From Roseobacter sp. (GTDB lineage Bacteria; Pseudomonadota; Alphaproteobacteria; Rhodobacterales; Rhodobacteraceae), in NCBI GenBank assembly GCA_002731875.1, contig PCCY01000021.1, positions 245,638-309,637 on the forward strand: DNA of 64,000 nucleotides, read 5' to 3'. Positions 35,287 through 47,827 of this stretch are shown here, in pieces. The notes below the pieces were generated by a model. That model saw only the letters and a program-made list of their open reading frames with translations. It was not told the DNA's origin and did not search any database. The translations under genes were made by a program, and so were the position numbers. Numbering within the stretch: position 1 is the first letter of the stretch; each line of letters begins with the position of its first letter.

Positions 35287-36819
35287 TCAGTTCAGGGCAA
35301 CTATCAGCGCGATCACGCTGGTCGCCGTGCATGCACCCAGAAACGCCGACAGGGCCATCCAGCGTCTGAAGGTGGGATCCTCGTGTGGGGTATCATATTG
35401 TTGTCGCATCAATGCAGCCTCAACAAGGGCAGGTAACCGTGGCCCAAACCGGGTTAACACCAGCGCTGTGCGGCTCAAGTCTTTGAATACGGCTTTCGGA
35501 CCAATTGATTTCGCGATGTAGTCGCTGACGATCGGGCTCGAAACCTCCCAGATATTTATATGAGGGTTGAGCGAGCGGGCGACCCCTTCAACGACGACCA
35601 TGGTGCGTTGCAACAAGATCAGTTCGGTCCTGGTTTCCATGCCGAACCGTTCTGTGACTTCAAACAAATAGGTAAGCAGCCGCGCCATGGAAATGCGGGT
35701 GGCGTCCATGCCGAATATCGGCTCGCCCACGGCTCTCAAAGCACGTGCGAATTCATCTACATCCTTGTCGGCGGGGACATACCCCGCCTCGAAATGTACT
35801 TCGGCAACACGTTTGTAATCCCGGCGAATAAAGCCAAACAGAATCTCGGCATAGACACGGCGGGGATATTCGTCGATGTGCCCCATGATGCCAAAGTCAT
35901 AGGCAATGACGTTCCCGTTCGGGGCCACCTTCAGGTTGCCCTGGTGCATATCGGCATGGAAGTATCCATCGCGCAGCGCATGACTTAGAAATAGCTGCAA
36001 CACACGGTCGCCAAGTGCCACACGGTCATGACCGGCGGCATCTATCGCATCGTTGTCACCCATCGGGACGCCGTCTGCCCATTCCAGGGTCATGACCCGG
36101 CGCGCTGAATATTCCCATTTGATCGCAGGTAGCTGAAAGCCTTCGTCATTCTGGGTGTTCGCGGCAAATTCCGACGCAGCGGACGATTCCAGGCGAAGAT
36201 CCAGCTCCCCCCTGACCACGCCGTCAAAATGTTCGATCACTTCCAACGGGCGCAAGCGGCGCGACCCGGGCGAGAATAATTCGACCATGCGGGCAGCAAG
36301 GTAAAACGCATCAACATCTTTGCGAAATGCCTTTTCGATACCGGGTCGCAGCACTTTGACAGCGACGTCTTCGCCGGTTTCGGCAAGAGTGGCGCGGTGA
36401 ACCTGCGCGATAGAAGCCGCCGCCACGGGCTCACTGAAGTAGGAAAAGATCGATTCGACAGGCTGGCCTATCTCTTTTTCAACTTCGGCCTTTGCCTTTT
36501 CTATTGAAAATGGCGGCAGCTTGTCTTGCAGCACGCGCAACTGCACCGCCAGTTCGTCGCCCACCACATCAGGCCGTGTCGACAGAACCTGACCGAACTT
36601 AATGTAGGCGGGGCCAAGCGCGGTCAGGGCGCGCGTCGCGGGGGGCATGGTGGGATCGCCAGCATACCCCAGAAACTTGAAGGGCTTGCCAAGTGCCTTG
36701 GCCACAAAACGCAACGCCGGTGTTGCATCAAAAGCGTCGAGCACAACATTCATCGCCCCGGTTCTTTCCAAGGTCGCACCGGTACGGATCAATCGCCAGA
36801 TATTATGTGGTCCGCGCAT
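35287..36819 (-). CDS. ubiB: UbiB, ubiquinone biosynthesis atypical kinase/ATPase
   Basis: This 510-residue ABC1/UbiB/ADCK-family protein is required for ubiquinone synthesis. The family motifs are present: KFGQVLSTRPDVVGDELAVQL (in parts), the substitute for the P-loop region ASIAQVHRATL, the catalytic-type ADMHQGNLKV and YDFGIMGHI. Two hydrophobic helices at the C-terminus (about 485-508) should anchor it to the inner membrane. The gene follows ubiE by three bases, giving a ubiE-ubiB operon. Confidence 0.95.
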   Translation of the reverse strand: MRGPHNIWRLIRTGATLERTGAMNVVLDAFDATPALRFVAKALGKPFKFLGYAGDPTMPPATRALTALGPAYIKFGQVLSTRPDVVGDELAVQLRVLQDKLPPFSIEKAKAEVEKEIGQPVESIFSYFSEPVAAASIAQVHRATLAETGEDVAVKVLRPGIEKAFRKDVDAFYLAARMVELFSPGSRRLRPLEVIEHFDGVVRGELDLRLESSAASEFAANTQNDEGFQLPAIKWEYSARRVMTLEWADGVPMGDNDAIDAAGHDRVALGDRVLQLFLSHALRDGYFHADMHQGNLKVAPNGNVIAYDFGIMGHIDEYPRRVYAEILFGFIRRDYKRVAEVHFEAGYVPADKDVDEFARALRAVGEPIFGMDATRISMARLLTYLFEVTERFGMETRTELILLQRTMVVVEGVARSLNPHINIWEVSSPIVSDYIAKSIGPKAVFKDLSRTALVLTRFGPRLPALVEAALMRQQYDTPHEDPTFRRWMALSAFLGACTATSVIALIVALN

Positions 36820-36822
36820 AGG

Positions 36823-37575
36823 TTAAATCTTCCAGCCCGAATGCAATGCAGCGACGCCCATCGTCAGGTTGCGGTACTTCGCCTGCTCGAATCCGGCCGT
36901 TTCAACCATGTTCAAAAATGTCTCTTGATCAGGAAAGTTGCGAATTGATTCCACCAGATACTGATAACTGTCGCGATCGTTCGCTATCATCTGCCCCATC
37001 CGGGGGATCACGTTGAAACTGTACAGATCATACGCTTTTTGCATCAACGGATTCGGAAGCTGGCTGAATTCCAGAACCATCAAACGCCCTCCGGGGCGCA
37101 GCACGCGGTAGGCTTCGTTCAGCGCCTCTTGAGGGCGTGTCACGTTGCGGATGCCGAAACTGATCGTATAGACGTCAAAGCTGTTATCGTCGAACGGCAG
37201 CGCCATGGCGTCGCCAACGACCCAATCAAGGCTATCGGCCATCGCCGCCGCTTCAGCGCGTTTGCGCCCTTCGACCAGCATCGGTTCGGTCAGATCCAGC
37301 ACGGTGGCATGGCCGGCCCCAGCCCGAGCGAGAAACTTGAACGAAACGTCACCCGTCCCCCCCGCGACGTCCAGCAGCTTTTGTCCCGAACGCGGGGCAA
37401 GCCAGTCCATCATCGCTTCTTTCCAGATACGGTGAATGCCCACGCTCATGACGTCGTTCATGATATCATATTTGCTGGCCACAGAGTTAAAGACACCCTG
37501 CACGCGTCCGGCCTTGTCGGCTTCGGGAACGGTTTCAAACCCGAAATGGGTGGTTTTGTCGCTGTCGTTTGTCAT
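36823..37575 (-). CDS. ubiE: UbiE, demethylmenaquinone/ubiquinone C-methyltransferase
   Basis: UbiE methylates the ring of the ubiquinone precursor with S-adenosylmethionine. From ATG 37575 ([17 protein letters not shown] upstream) it has 250 residues. Recognisable are [13 protein letters not shown], the SAM-binding [15 protein letters not shown], and the signature [34 protein letters not shown] in parts. It is the first gene of the leftward ubiE-ubiB pair and diverges from mutM, an order typical of alphaproteobacteria. Confidence 0.97.
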   Translation of the reverse strand: MTNDSDKTTHFGFETVPEADKAGRVQGVFNSVASKYDIMNDVMSVGIHRIWKEAMMDWLAPRSGQKLLDVAGGTGDVSFKFLARAGAGHATVLDLTEPMLVEGRKRAEAAAMADSLDWVVGDAMALPFDDNSFDVYTISFGIRNVTRPQEALNEAYRVLRPGGRLMVLEFSQLPNPLMQKAYDLYSFNVIPRMGQMIANDRDSYQYLVESIRNFPDQETFLNMVETAGFEQAKYRNLTMGVAALHSGWKI

Positions 37576-37663
37576 GGGGTCTTGTAGTCCTTTGATCTGC
37601 ACCTTTGTTATAGGGCGCGAGGGGCTGGGTACAATGCGCCCCTTTTGTCACAGGGGAAGAACT

Positions 37664-38515
37664 ATGCCGGAATTGCCAGAAGTCGAAACTGTGCGCCGGG
37701 GTCTGGCCCCCGTGATGGAAGGGCAGGTCATTGCCCGCGCCGAAGTGAACCGCCCCAATCTACGCTGGCCATTCCCACCTGATATGGCCGCGCGGCTGAC
37801 CGGCCAGCGGGTGGAAAGGCTGCGCCGACGTTCAAAATACATCCTCGCGGATTTATCATCGGGGGAATCGCTGCTGGTTCACCTTGGCATGTCTGGGCGA
37901 ATGCTGGTCTCGGGGGACCCCCTGGGGCAATTTGTCCATGATCACCCGGCTCCGGAAAAACACGATCATGTGGTGCTGCATATGGCCAACGGGGCCCGCG
38001 TGACATTCAATGATCCGCGGCGTTTCGGGGCGATGGATCTATTAGACACCCTGACTGCGGACACCCACAAACTGCTGGCATCTATCGGACCGGAACCGTT
38101 CGGCAACGATTTTCACGAAGCCTATCTGGTTGCCGTACTCAAAGACCGCAATTTACCGATAAAGTCGGCCCTTTTGGATCAACGCATCGTTGCGGGGCTG
38201 GGAAATATCTATGTCTGCGAAACACTTTACCGAGCGCGGATCCACCCTGGGCGCAAGGCTGGACATGTCTCGGCACAAGAGGCAGCCGGACTTGTTCCGA
38301 TTATCCGCGACGTTCTCCAGGAGGCCATTGCGGCGGGCGGATCCACCTTACGAGACTTCAAGCAGTCGGACGGGGAACTGGGCTATTTCCAGCACAGCTT
38401 TGATGTCTATGGTCGCGAGGCGGAACCCTGCAAAACCTTGGGCTGCGACCATCAAGTCAGCCGAATCGTCCAGTCCGGCCGATCGTCCTTCTACTGTCCG
38501 CAATGCCAAAGATAA
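37664..38515 (+). CDS. mutM: Formamidopyrimidine-DNA glycosylase (Fpg/MutM)
   Basis: This DNA repair enzyme removes oxidised purines such as 8-oxoguanine and nicks the strand. It starts [13 protein letters not shown], giving the catalytic Pro1 after Met removal, with CAGGGGAAG upstream at the right distance. The 283-residue protein has NDPRRFG, the helix-two-turn-helix with [19 protein letters not shown] in parts, and a C-terminal zinc finger with CKTLGC and FYCPQC. Nothing is missing. Confidence 0.97.
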   Translation: MPELPEVETVRRGLAPVMEGQVIARAEVNRPNLRWPFPPDMAARLTGQRVERLRRRSKYILADLSSGESLLVHLGMSGRMLVSGDPLGQFVHDHPAPEKHDHVVLHMANGARVTFNDPRRFGAMDLLDTLTADTHKLLASIGPEPFGNDFHEAYLVAVLKDRNLPIKSALLDQRIVAGLGNIYVCETLYRARIHPGRKAGHVSAQEAAGLVPIIRDVLQEAIAAGGSTLRDFKQSDGELGYFQHSFDVYGREAEPCKTLGCDHQVSRIVQSGRSSFYCPQCQR

Positions 38516-38579
38516 CTTGAAACGACCTACGCTCGTGATATGCACATTCTTCAAAGCGTAACAAACGAGAGCATTCTTG

Positions 38580-39356
38580 ATGGCTTATGAAACGATCACG
38601 GTCGACGTCGACAACCATATCGCGCTTGTCACGCTAAACCGGCCTGACGCACTGAACGCATTGAATGATCAGTTGATGACCGAACTGGCCGATGCCCTGA
38701 AATCCGCTCAGGAAAACGAAAAGGTCCGGTGCATCGTTATTACCGGCTCGGAAAAGGCATTTGCAGCAGGTGCCGATATCGCGATGATGCGCGACAAAAG
38801 CTTTGTCGATGTTTTTGCGGGTGACCTGTTCACACCCGAGACAGACCAGATCATGCGCGTTCGCAAACCGATCATCGCGGCCGTTTCGGGCTACGCGCTT
38901 GGTGGCGGATGTGAACTGGCAATGATGTGTGATTTTATCATTTGCTCGGAAACCGCTAAATTCGGCCAGCCGGAAATCAACCTGGGCGTTGTCGCCGGAA
39001 TCGGCGGCACACAGCGCCTGACCCGCGCGATCGGCAAATCCAAAGCGATGGACATGAACCTGACCGGGCGTTTTATGGACGCAGCCGAGGCCGAGCGTTC
39101 CGGCCTGGTATCGCGGGTCGTGCCAGTGAAAAAGCTGATGGAAGAAGCAATGGCGGCGGCGGCGAAGATTGCAGAAAAATCCCTTATCTCCACGATGGTT
39201 GTCAAAGAAGCGGTGAACCGTTCCTTTGAAGTGCCACTGAGAGAAGGTTTGCTGTTTGAACGGCGGGTGTTCCATTCGCTTTTTGCGACGGAAGACCAAA
39301 AGGAAGGCATGTCCGCTTTCCTTGAAAAGCGCGAAGCGCAATTTCGCGACAAGTAA
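38580..39356 (+). CDS. Enoyl-CoA hydratase
   Basis: This 258-residue crotonase hydrates trans-2-enoyl-CoA in fatty-acid or related degradation. It has the oxyanion-hole motif [10 protein letters not shown], and both catalytic glutamates in [10 protein letters not shown] and FGQPEINLG, followed by [14 protein letters not shown] as in mitochondrial short-chain hydratases. The ATG at 38580 is preferred over the TTG at 38577. It lies between mutM and rpsT as a single gene. Confidence 0.93.
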   Translation: MAYETITVDVDNHIALVTLNRPDALNALNDQLMTELADALKSAQENEKVRCIVITGSEKAFAAGADIAMMRDKSFVDVFAGDLFTPETDQIMRVRKPIIAAVSGYALGGGCELAMMCDFIICSETAKFGQPEINLGVVAGIGGTQRLTRAIGKSKAMDMNLTGRFMDAAEAERSGLVSRVVPVKKLMEEAMAAAAKIAEKSLISTMVVKEAVNRSFEVPLREGLLFERRVFHSLFATEDQKEGMSAFLEKREAQFRDK

Positions 39357-39523
39357 TTAACTATGCGGGTTTGCAATGCGCCTCTGGTTGCACTATAGGC
39401 AGGCCCAATACATGCGCGTGCAGCCCGCTCTGGCTAGAATCACCTTATCGGAATGTGTTCCGGTCTTTGGGTTTGTGTCGCGTATTCGCAATTTGAACAT
39501 ACTAAAGATGAAGGCTGATCCTC

Positions 39524-39787
39524 ATGGCAAACACACCACAGGCAAAGAAGCGCGCCCGTCAGAACGAAGCACGTTTCCAAATCAACAAAGCACGCCGTTC
39601 GCGTATCCGTACCTTCCTGCGTAAAGTAGAAGAAGCCATCGCATCCGGTGACAAAGAAGCCGCAACGACCGCACTTCGCGCTGCCCAGCCAGAGCTGATG
39701 CGCGGCGTGACGAAAGGCGTTTTTCACAAGAACACTGCATCGCGTAAGATGTCGCGCCTGGCCTCGCGGGTAAAAGCACTGGGTTAA
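39524..39787 (+). CDS. rpsT: 30S ribosomal protein S20
   Basis: S20 is an 87-residue basic helical protein that binds 16S rRNA. It starts [19 protein letters not shown] and ends [13 protein letters not shown], both typical. rpsT next to dnaA is a familiar alphaproteobacterial order. A strong intrinsic terminator follows, so it should not read into dnaA. Confidence 0.98.
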   Translation: MANTPQAKKRARQNEARFQINKARRSRIRTFLRKVEEAIASGDKEAATTALRAAQPELMRGVTKGVFHKNTASRKMSRLASRVKALG

Positions 39788-39812
39788 ACCCTACCCGCCA
39801 CAGACTTACTGA

Positions 39813-39844
39813 TTCCTGAAGGGGCATCTTCCTGAAGGGGCATC
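39813..39844 (+). repeat. Perfect tandem duplication, 16 bp x 2, at the rpsT terminator
   Basis: TTCCTGAAGGGGCATC occurs at 39813-39828 and 39829-39844. The second copy supplies the left arm of the rpsT terminator; the first offers an alternative pairing partner for the same right arm. Confidence 0.9.
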
Positions 39845-39872
39845 GCATTGCGGTGCCCCTTTTGACTTTTTG
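39835..39872 (+). terminator. Intrinsic terminator of rpsT
   Basis: AAGGGGCA (39835-39842) pairs with TGCCCCTT (39854-39861), extended inward by three more pairs to a five-base loop, and is followed by TTGACTTTTT. It is a normal rho-independent terminator about 50 bases after rpsT. Confidence 0.85.
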
Positions 39873-40325
39873 GTCACTACTTTTGGTAGAAAGAGATTCT
39901 TTTGCGCCATTCACTGAGTCAAGTTTTAAGATGTGTTGAAACGATTGATACGACATTGCTAAAAGTACCAAGCGCGATTCATTTCGCTTGGGGGGACAGG
40001 CTCTGACCTAACTAAACATTTGCTAGGATGTTGCTGTTGGGTAGAGGATGTATGGCTGATCTTGCTAGGGGTCACCATGAGATCTGCGGATGCTGCTGCC
40101 AGCACATTTGCCCTGCCTTTGTATACGACGAACGGCTTGTTCGGCAGCGACGCTAGGTAATTTGACACCTGCGCACGCGCCAAACGTGCCCTTGTATAAT
40201 AAGTCCGAAGGACAGCAGGCCGGTTTCTCGTTGGGACCGGGTAAGTGGCCCGTTGTCTTCGTATTAATAAAGAATTGCAGCCGGGCGTGCACCGGTCTGT
40301 ATAAAATTTGGGGACAGTAGAGTAC
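39873..40325. other. dnaA upstream region
   Basis: No gene is visible here. Features seen: a 7-bp hairpin CCAAGCG/CGCTTGG (39968-39991); GANTC sites at 39895, 39916 and 39976, with a fourth at 39811 just upstream; and a TATAAT hexamer at 40195-40200, a candidate -10 for dnaA without a convincing -35. I found no cluster of TTATNCACA DnaA boxes, so I do not call an origin here. Confidence 0.45.
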
Positions 40326-41681
40326 ATGACGCAGGCTCAGTGGACTAAAATTAGAGACCGCTTAAAGAAAACAGTTGGGCAGAATAACTTTACAACCTGG
40401 ATCGCCCCGTTGTCCGTTGGCCCGCTCGAAGATGGTGTAACCACTCTCTTTGTCCCGACGAACTTTTTCGGCAATTACGTAAGCCAAAATTTTGCCGATT
40501 TGATTTTGCACGAGATGCAATCCGAGAATGACAACGTCACTCGCCTGAAGTTCGAGCTGGCAACACCTGACAAGTCAGCAATTCCGCTTCCTGCGCCCGC
40601 GCGCCCCAAAACTGCTACGGCACAGCCTTCGAACAGCTCGCTTAACACTGCACCTCTCGACGCCCGCTTTAGCTTTGATAACTTTGTTGTCGGCAAGCCC
40701 AATGAACTGGCCCACGCAGCGGCGCGGCGCGTGGCCGAAGGCGGCCCCGTTACTTTCAACCCACTGTTTTTATATGGCGGCGTCGGGCTCGGGAAAACCC
40801 ACCTGATGCACGCCATCGCCCAAGAGCTTCATCTCAGAAAACCAGAGCTGAATGTTCTGTATCTTTCCGCTGAACAGTTCATGTATCGGTTTGTTCAGGC
40901 GCTCCGAGATCGCAAGATGATGGATTTCAAGGAAATCTTCCGCTCAGTCGATGTGTTGATGGTGGATGACGTACAGTTCATTGCCGGCAAAGACAGCACG
41001 CAGGAAGAATTCTTTCACACCTTCAACGCGCTGGTTGATCAGAACAAACAAATTATCATTTCTGCCGACCGCGCACCCGGCGAGATCAAGGATCTTGAAG
41101 ACCGTGTGAAATCGCGTTTGCAGTGTGGCTTGGTCGTCGATCTTCATCCGACCGACTATGAACTGCGGTTGGGCATTCTACAAAGCAAGGTCGAAGCCCA
41201 ACGCGCCAACTATCCCGGCCTCGAGATCGAGGCCGGCGTCCTGGAGTTCCTGGCCCACCGGATCACCAGCAATGTACGCGTATTGGAAGGGGCGCTGACC
41301 CGGCTGTTCGCTTTTGCATCTTTGGTTGGCCGTGAAATCAACATGGATCTCACCCAGGATTGTTTGGCTGATGTCCTGCGCGCGTCTGAACGAAAAATCA
41401 GCATCGAAGAAATTCAGCGCAAGGTATCTGAACACTACAATATCCGTCTTAGCGATATGGTGGGGCCAAAGCGCCTGCGTAGCTATGCTCGCCCCCGTCA
41501 GGTGGCAATGTACTTGTGCAAAAAGATGACGAGCCGGTCACTCCCCGAAATCGGGCGCCGTTTTGGGGGCCGCGACCATACCACCGTCATGCATGGCGTG
41601 AAACGCATCGAAGAGCTCAAGCAAAGCGACGGGCAGATTGCCGAAGATCTGGAATTGCTGCGCCGTTCGCTCGAAGCCTAA
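40326..41681 (+). CDS. dnaA: Chromosomal replication initiator DnaA
   Basis: DnaA binds and melts the replication origin. From ATG 40326 it has 451 residues: N-terminal DnaB-contacting domain (WTKIRDRLKKTVGQNNFTTW in parts), a short linker, the AAA+ domain with Walker A GGVGLGKTH and Walker B VDVLMVDDVQF, and the C-terminal DNA-binding domain with the signature GGRDHTTVMHGVKRIEEL. GGGG stands 12 bases before the start. It heads the dnaA-dnaN-recF-gyrB region. Confidence 0.98.
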   Translation: MTQAQWTKIRDRLKKTVGQNNFTTWIAPLSVGPLEDGVTTLFVPTNFFGNYVSQNFADLILHEMQSENDNVTRLKFELATPDKSAIPLPAPARPKTATAQPSNSSLNTAPLDARFSFDNFVVGKPNELAHAAARRVAEGGPVTFNPLFLYGGVGLGKTHLMHAIAQELHLRKPELNVLYLSAEQFMYRFVQALRDRKMMDFKEIFRSVDVLMVDDVQFIAGKDSTQEEFFHTFNALVDQNKQIIISADRAPGEIKDLEDRVKSRLQCGLVVDLHPTDYELRLGILQSKVEAQRANYPGLEIEAGVLEFLAHRITSNVRVLEGALTRLFAFASLVGREINMDLTQDCLADVLRASERKISIEEIQRKVSEHYNIRLSDMVGPKRLRSYARPRQVAMYLCKKMTSRSLPEIGRRFGGRDHTTVMHGVKRIEELKQSDGQIAEDLELLRRSLEA

Positions 41682-41816
41682 ACGCACCACTTTACCCATA
41701 ACCGGCACGGAGGCCTTGACGGGCCTTTGTTTCGTGCTGAAAAGTCAATAAAACTCTTGTGAATACATTGGTATCGGGTAGTTTGCCCTCCCGGACTGCC
41801 GGAATGGAGATGGCAT

Positions 41817-42935
41817 ATGAAATTCAGCATCGAACGCGCCGCGCTGCTTAAAGCTGTGTCGCAGGCACAATCAGTGGTAGAGCGCCGTAATACCATTCCA
41901 ATTCTTGCAAACGTGCTGATCGAGGCCGAAGGTTCTGACGCATCTTTTCGGGCGACCGATCTGGATATCGAAGTCGTCGACAAGGCCCCGGCCCAAGTCG
42001 AACGTGCCGGCGCAACCACAGTATCCGCAACCACGTTGCACGAGATTGTGCGCAAGCTTCCCGATGGGGCGCTGATCACATTGACATCAGACAGTGCGTC
42101 GGGCCGCTTGACGGTCGAAGCAGGACGATCAAACTTTTCGCTGGCTACCTTACCACGCGAAGATTTCCCCGTTATGGCGACTGCGGAATACCAGTCGAAT
42201 TTCAAAGCCCCCGCCCCTGTATTGCGCCGTCTGTTCGATAAGTCAAAATTCGCCATTTCCACCGAAGAGACACGGTATTACTTGAATGGCGTTTACATGC
42301 ATATTTCGGACAGCGAGGGCAGTAAAGTTCTGCGCTGCGTGGCCACTGACGGTCACCGTCTGGCGCGTATTGATGCACCTATGCCCGATAATGCCGCAGA
42401 AATGCCGGGCGTCATCGTGCCGCGTAAAACCGTGGGTGAACTGCGCAAACTATTGGACGATGACGAAATGGAAATCGCCGTTTCGGTTTCCGAAACCAAG
42501 ATCCGGTTCGCGACACCCGACATCACTTTGACGTCCAAGGTCATCGACGGGACCTTCCCGGACTACACCCGTGTCATTCCACAGGGAAATACCCGCAAGA
42601 TGGAAGTCGACGCCAGTGACTTTGCGCGTGCCGTCGACCGCGTTGCGACGGTCAGCTCTGAACGGTCTCGTGCGGTGAAGCTGCAACTGGATGAAGACCG
42701 GCTTATCCTGTCGGTAAATGCGCCAGACAGTGGTGCCGCAGAAGAAGAACTGGCCGTCGCCTATGCTGACGAACGGCTCGAGATTGGGTTTAACGCCAAA
42801 TACCTGCTTGAGATCGCCAGTCAGGTTGACCGCGAAAACGCGGTGTTCCTGTTCAACTCCTCTGGCGATCCGACATTGATGCGCGAAGGCAATGATATGT
42901 CTGCCGTATATGTCGTCATGCCGATGCGTGTGTGA
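41817..42935 (+). CDS. dnaN: DNA polymerase III beta subunit (sliding clamp)
   Basis: DnaN is the ring-shaped processivity clamp. The 372-residue protein starts MKFSIERAALLKA after GGAGATGG and ends with the typical VYVVMPMRV. It comprises three similar domains of about 120 residues. It lies 135 bases after dnaA and 58 bases before recF, the standard order. Confidence 0.98.
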   Translation: MKFSIERAALLKAVSQAQSVVERRNTIPILANVLIEAEGSDASFRATDLDIEVVDKAPAQVERAGATTVSATTLHEIVRKLPDGALITLTSDSASGRLTVEAGRSNFSLATLPREDFPVMATAEYQSNFKAPAPVLRRLFDKSKFAISTEETRYYLNGVYMHISDSEGSKVLRCVATDGHRLARIDAPMPDNAAEMPGVIVPRKTVGELRKLLDDDEMEIAVSVSETKIRFATPDITLTSKVIDGTFPDYTRVIPQGNTRKMEVDASDFARAVDRVATVSSERSRAVKLQLDEDRLILSVNAPDSGAAEEELAVAYADERLEIGFNAKYLLEIASQVDRENAVFLFNSSGDPTLMREGNDMSAVYVVMPMRV

Positions 42936-42993
42936 GGCACCGGCACTTCCGTAAAACCCGTGTCGATTGCGTTGATGCGTTCAGGCCTATCTC

Positions 42994-44091
42994 ATGACAG
43001 GGCTTTTTCTTTCCCGGCTGACACTGTCGTATTTCAGGTCGCATAAGCGCGCCGTTATCGAATGTGATCACCGCCCCGTTGCAATCTACGGGCCGAACGG
43101 AGCCGGCAAAACCAACATTCTCGAAGCGATCTCCTTGCTTTCTCCCGGTCGTGGCCTGCGGCGATCCAGTGCCTTGGATATGACGCGCCGCCCCGAAGCG
43201 CTTGGCTGGAAACTTTCGGCACATCTGCACAGTCTGGGTCAGGTTCACGAGGTCGAGGTGTGGTCGGAAAACGGGGCTGCCCGCCAAACCAGAATTGATG
43301 GCAAAGCCGTACCGCAAACCGGGCTGGGACGCATTGCAAGGGTGTTGTGGTTGATACCGTCGATGGACCGGCTGTGGATCGAGGGTGCGGAAGGACGACG
43401 GCGTTTTCTGGATCGTGTCACTCTTAGCTTTCTGCCTGATCATGCCGAACAGTCGTTGAACTACGAAAAAGCGATGCGCGAACGTAACCGCCTGTTAAAG
43501 GATATGGTCCGTGAACCATCGTGGTATTTGGCGTTGGAACAGCAGTTGGCCGAAACCGGTGCGGCGATCCACGCGAACCGGCTAGCGGCGCTTCAGGCGC
43601 TCACTGATGCGCAGGAGCAGGCGGAGACGGTCTTTCCCACAGCCTCGCTTTCTCTGATATGCGACATGCCGACGTCGGCCGACGATCTACGCAAGGCTCT
43701 GGCCGATAACAGGATGAGAGACCTCTCGGCGGGTCGCACGCTGATCGGCCCGCATCGTGCTGATCTGGAAGGCGTCTATACAGCAAAGAACGTTCCTGCA
43801 CGCGATTGTTCGACCGGGGAACAGAAAGCGCTTCTTGTCTCATTGATCCTTGCCAACGCACGGGCGCTGGCATCCGACTTCGGGGCCGCTCCGGTGTTGT
43901 TGCTGGACGAAGTCGCGGCGCATCTTGATGCCGGTCGGCGCGCGGCTTTGTATGATGAAATCTCCGCCCTTGGTGCGCAGGCATGGATGACCGGCACCGA
44001 GCATGACCTCTTCGACACTCTGGGCGCGCGCACCCAAATGTTGGAAGTCACCGAAATTGACGGACAATCCACAGCGAGGATGCAACCGTGA
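42994..44091 (+). CDS. recF: DNA replication and repair protein RecF
   Basis: RecF loads RecA at gaps with RecO and RecR. The 365-residue SMC-like ATPase has Walker A YGPNGAGKTNILEAIS, the signature region SAGRTLIGPHRADLEGVY with the later STGEQKALLVSLILANA, and Walker B PVLLLDEVAAHLD. The next gene starts inside its stop codon (GTGA), so lysE-type translation is coupled to recF. Confidence 0.97.
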   Translation: MTGLFLSRLTLSYFRSHKRAVIECDHRPVAIYGPNGAGKTNILEAISLLSPGRGLRRSSALDMTRRPEALGWKLSAHLHSLGQVHEVEVWSENGAARQTRIDGKAVPQTGLGRIARVLWLIPSMDRLWIEGAEGRRRFLDRVTLSFLPDHAEQSLNYEKAMRERNRLLKDMVREPSWYLALEQQLAETGAAIHANRLAALQALTDAQEQAETVFPTASLSLICDMPTSADDLRKALADNRMRDLSAGRTLIGPHRADLEGVYTAKNVPARDCSTGEQKALLVSLILANARALASDFGAAPVLLLDEVAAHLDAGRRAALYDEISALGAQAWMTGTEHDLFDTLGARTQMLEVTEIDGQSTARMQP

Positions 44092-44706
44092 CGATATCTT
44101 TGCCGGACCTGCTGCTTTACTGCGGTGCCTTGCTTGTCCTATTTCTTACGCCCGGCCCGGTTTGGCTGGCCATCATGGCGCGTGCCCTGTCCGGGGGGTT
44201 CAGCGCTGCCTGGCCGTTGGCGTTGGGTGTGTCAATCGGCGATATGCTGTGGCCGCTTGTCGCGGTGTTAGGGATCAGTTGGATATTATCGGTATTCGAC
44301 GCTTTCATGCTGGTCATGCGCTGGATAGCCAGCGGCGTATTCCTGGTGATGGGTGGCCTGTTGATCCGCCATGCAGAGGTGAAAATTGACCGGGACAATC
44401 GATTAACCCGCCCCGGCGCGTGGGCAGGTTTTGCAGCAGGGCTTCTTGCGATCCTCGGTAATCCCAAGGCGGTTCTGTTCTATATTGGAGTACTGCCCGG
44501 TTTTTTCGATTTACGCGCAGTCACGTGGTTGGACGTGGCTGTCATCATAGCGGTTTCCGTCACGATTCCGTTGGTCGGAAATCTGATGGTCGCGGTCTCT
44601 GTCGGTAAATTACGCGGCCTGATGACCCGCCCCGCCACGTTGAAACGCATCAATATGGTGGCGGGTATCCTGTTGATCTGCGTCGGGCTTGTCATTCCGT
44701 TCGTAT

Positions 44707-44708
<2 letters not shown>
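44088..44708 (+). CDS. LysE/RhtB-family amino-acid exporter
   Basis: This 206-residue inner-membrane protein has six hydrophobic helices and the LysE family N-terminus with FLTPGPVWLAIMARALSGG and the later GNPKAVLFYIGVLPGFFD. The family exports amino acids or similar metabolites. It starts at GTG 44088 overlapping the recF stop. Such an insertion between recF and gyrB is familiar in Rhodobacteraceae. The substrate is not known. Confidence 0.9.
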
Positions 44709-47201
<2,493 letters not shown>

Positions 47202-47203
47202 TT

Positions 47204-47827
47204 TTATGTAGCCTTGGAGAGCCCGCCAATTTTCAGGATGTGGCTCAGAACCTCGTCAGCCCCATCATTGCGCCGCAGTGCGCAAAACACGTATGGTCGG
47301 CCGTTACGCATTTTTTCGCAATCTTGTTTCATTCGTTCCAATGAGGCACCGACATACGGTGCAAGATCGGTTTTGTTGATCAAAAGCAGATCCGATTTCG
47401 TCAGCGCTGGCCCCCTTTTGCGCGGAATGTCCTCACCTGCCGCGACGTCAATCACATAGATTGTTATGTCCGCCAGTTCGGGGCTGAAGGTGGCCGACAA
47501 ATTGTCACCGCCGCTTTCGATCAAAACAATATCCAGATCGGAATGACGCGCGCGCAGCTGCGCAACTGCGGCGAGATTAATCGAGGCGTCCTCGCGAATG
47601 GCGGTATGGGGGCATCCGCCTGTTTCTACCCCTATGATGCGGTCCTGCGGAAGAATTTGCATCCGCATCAGCGCCTCCGCATCCTCTTGAGTATAGATGT
47701 CATTGGTGATTACGCCAATCGAGAAGTCTTGTTGCAATGCGCGGGCCAGGCAGGCCGACAGCGTCGTTTTTCCGGCCCCCACAGGGCCACCAATACCAAT
47801 GCGCAATGGACCGTGAAGTTCTGTCAT
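47204..47827 (-). CDS. ureG: UreG, urease accessory GTPase
   Basis: UreG hydrolyses GTP to drive nickel insertion into urease, with UreD, UreF and UreE. The 207-residue protein has the P-loop [10 protein letters not shown] near its N-terminus, [16 protein letters not shown] with the nickel-binding Cys-Pro-His, and [11 protein letters not shown] for guanine recognition. Its start overlaps the ureF stop (ATGA). It is the last gene of the leftward urease operon. Confidence 0.97.
   Translation of the reverse strand: MTELHGPLRIGIGGPVGAGKTTLSACLARALQQDFSIGVITNDIYTQEDAEALMRMQILPQDRIIGVETGGCPHTAIREDASINLAAVAQLRARHSDLDIVLIESGGDNLSATFSPELADITIYVIDVAAGEDIPRKRGPALTKSDLLLINKTDLAPYVGASLERMKQDCEKMRNGRPYVFCALRRNDGADEVLSHILKIGGLSKAT

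Noticed and set aside
39788..40325. Replication origin beside dnaA
   Set aside because: No cluster of TTATNCACA boxes or clear AT-rich unwinding element was seen, and in many alphaproteobacteria the origin is not next to dnaA.
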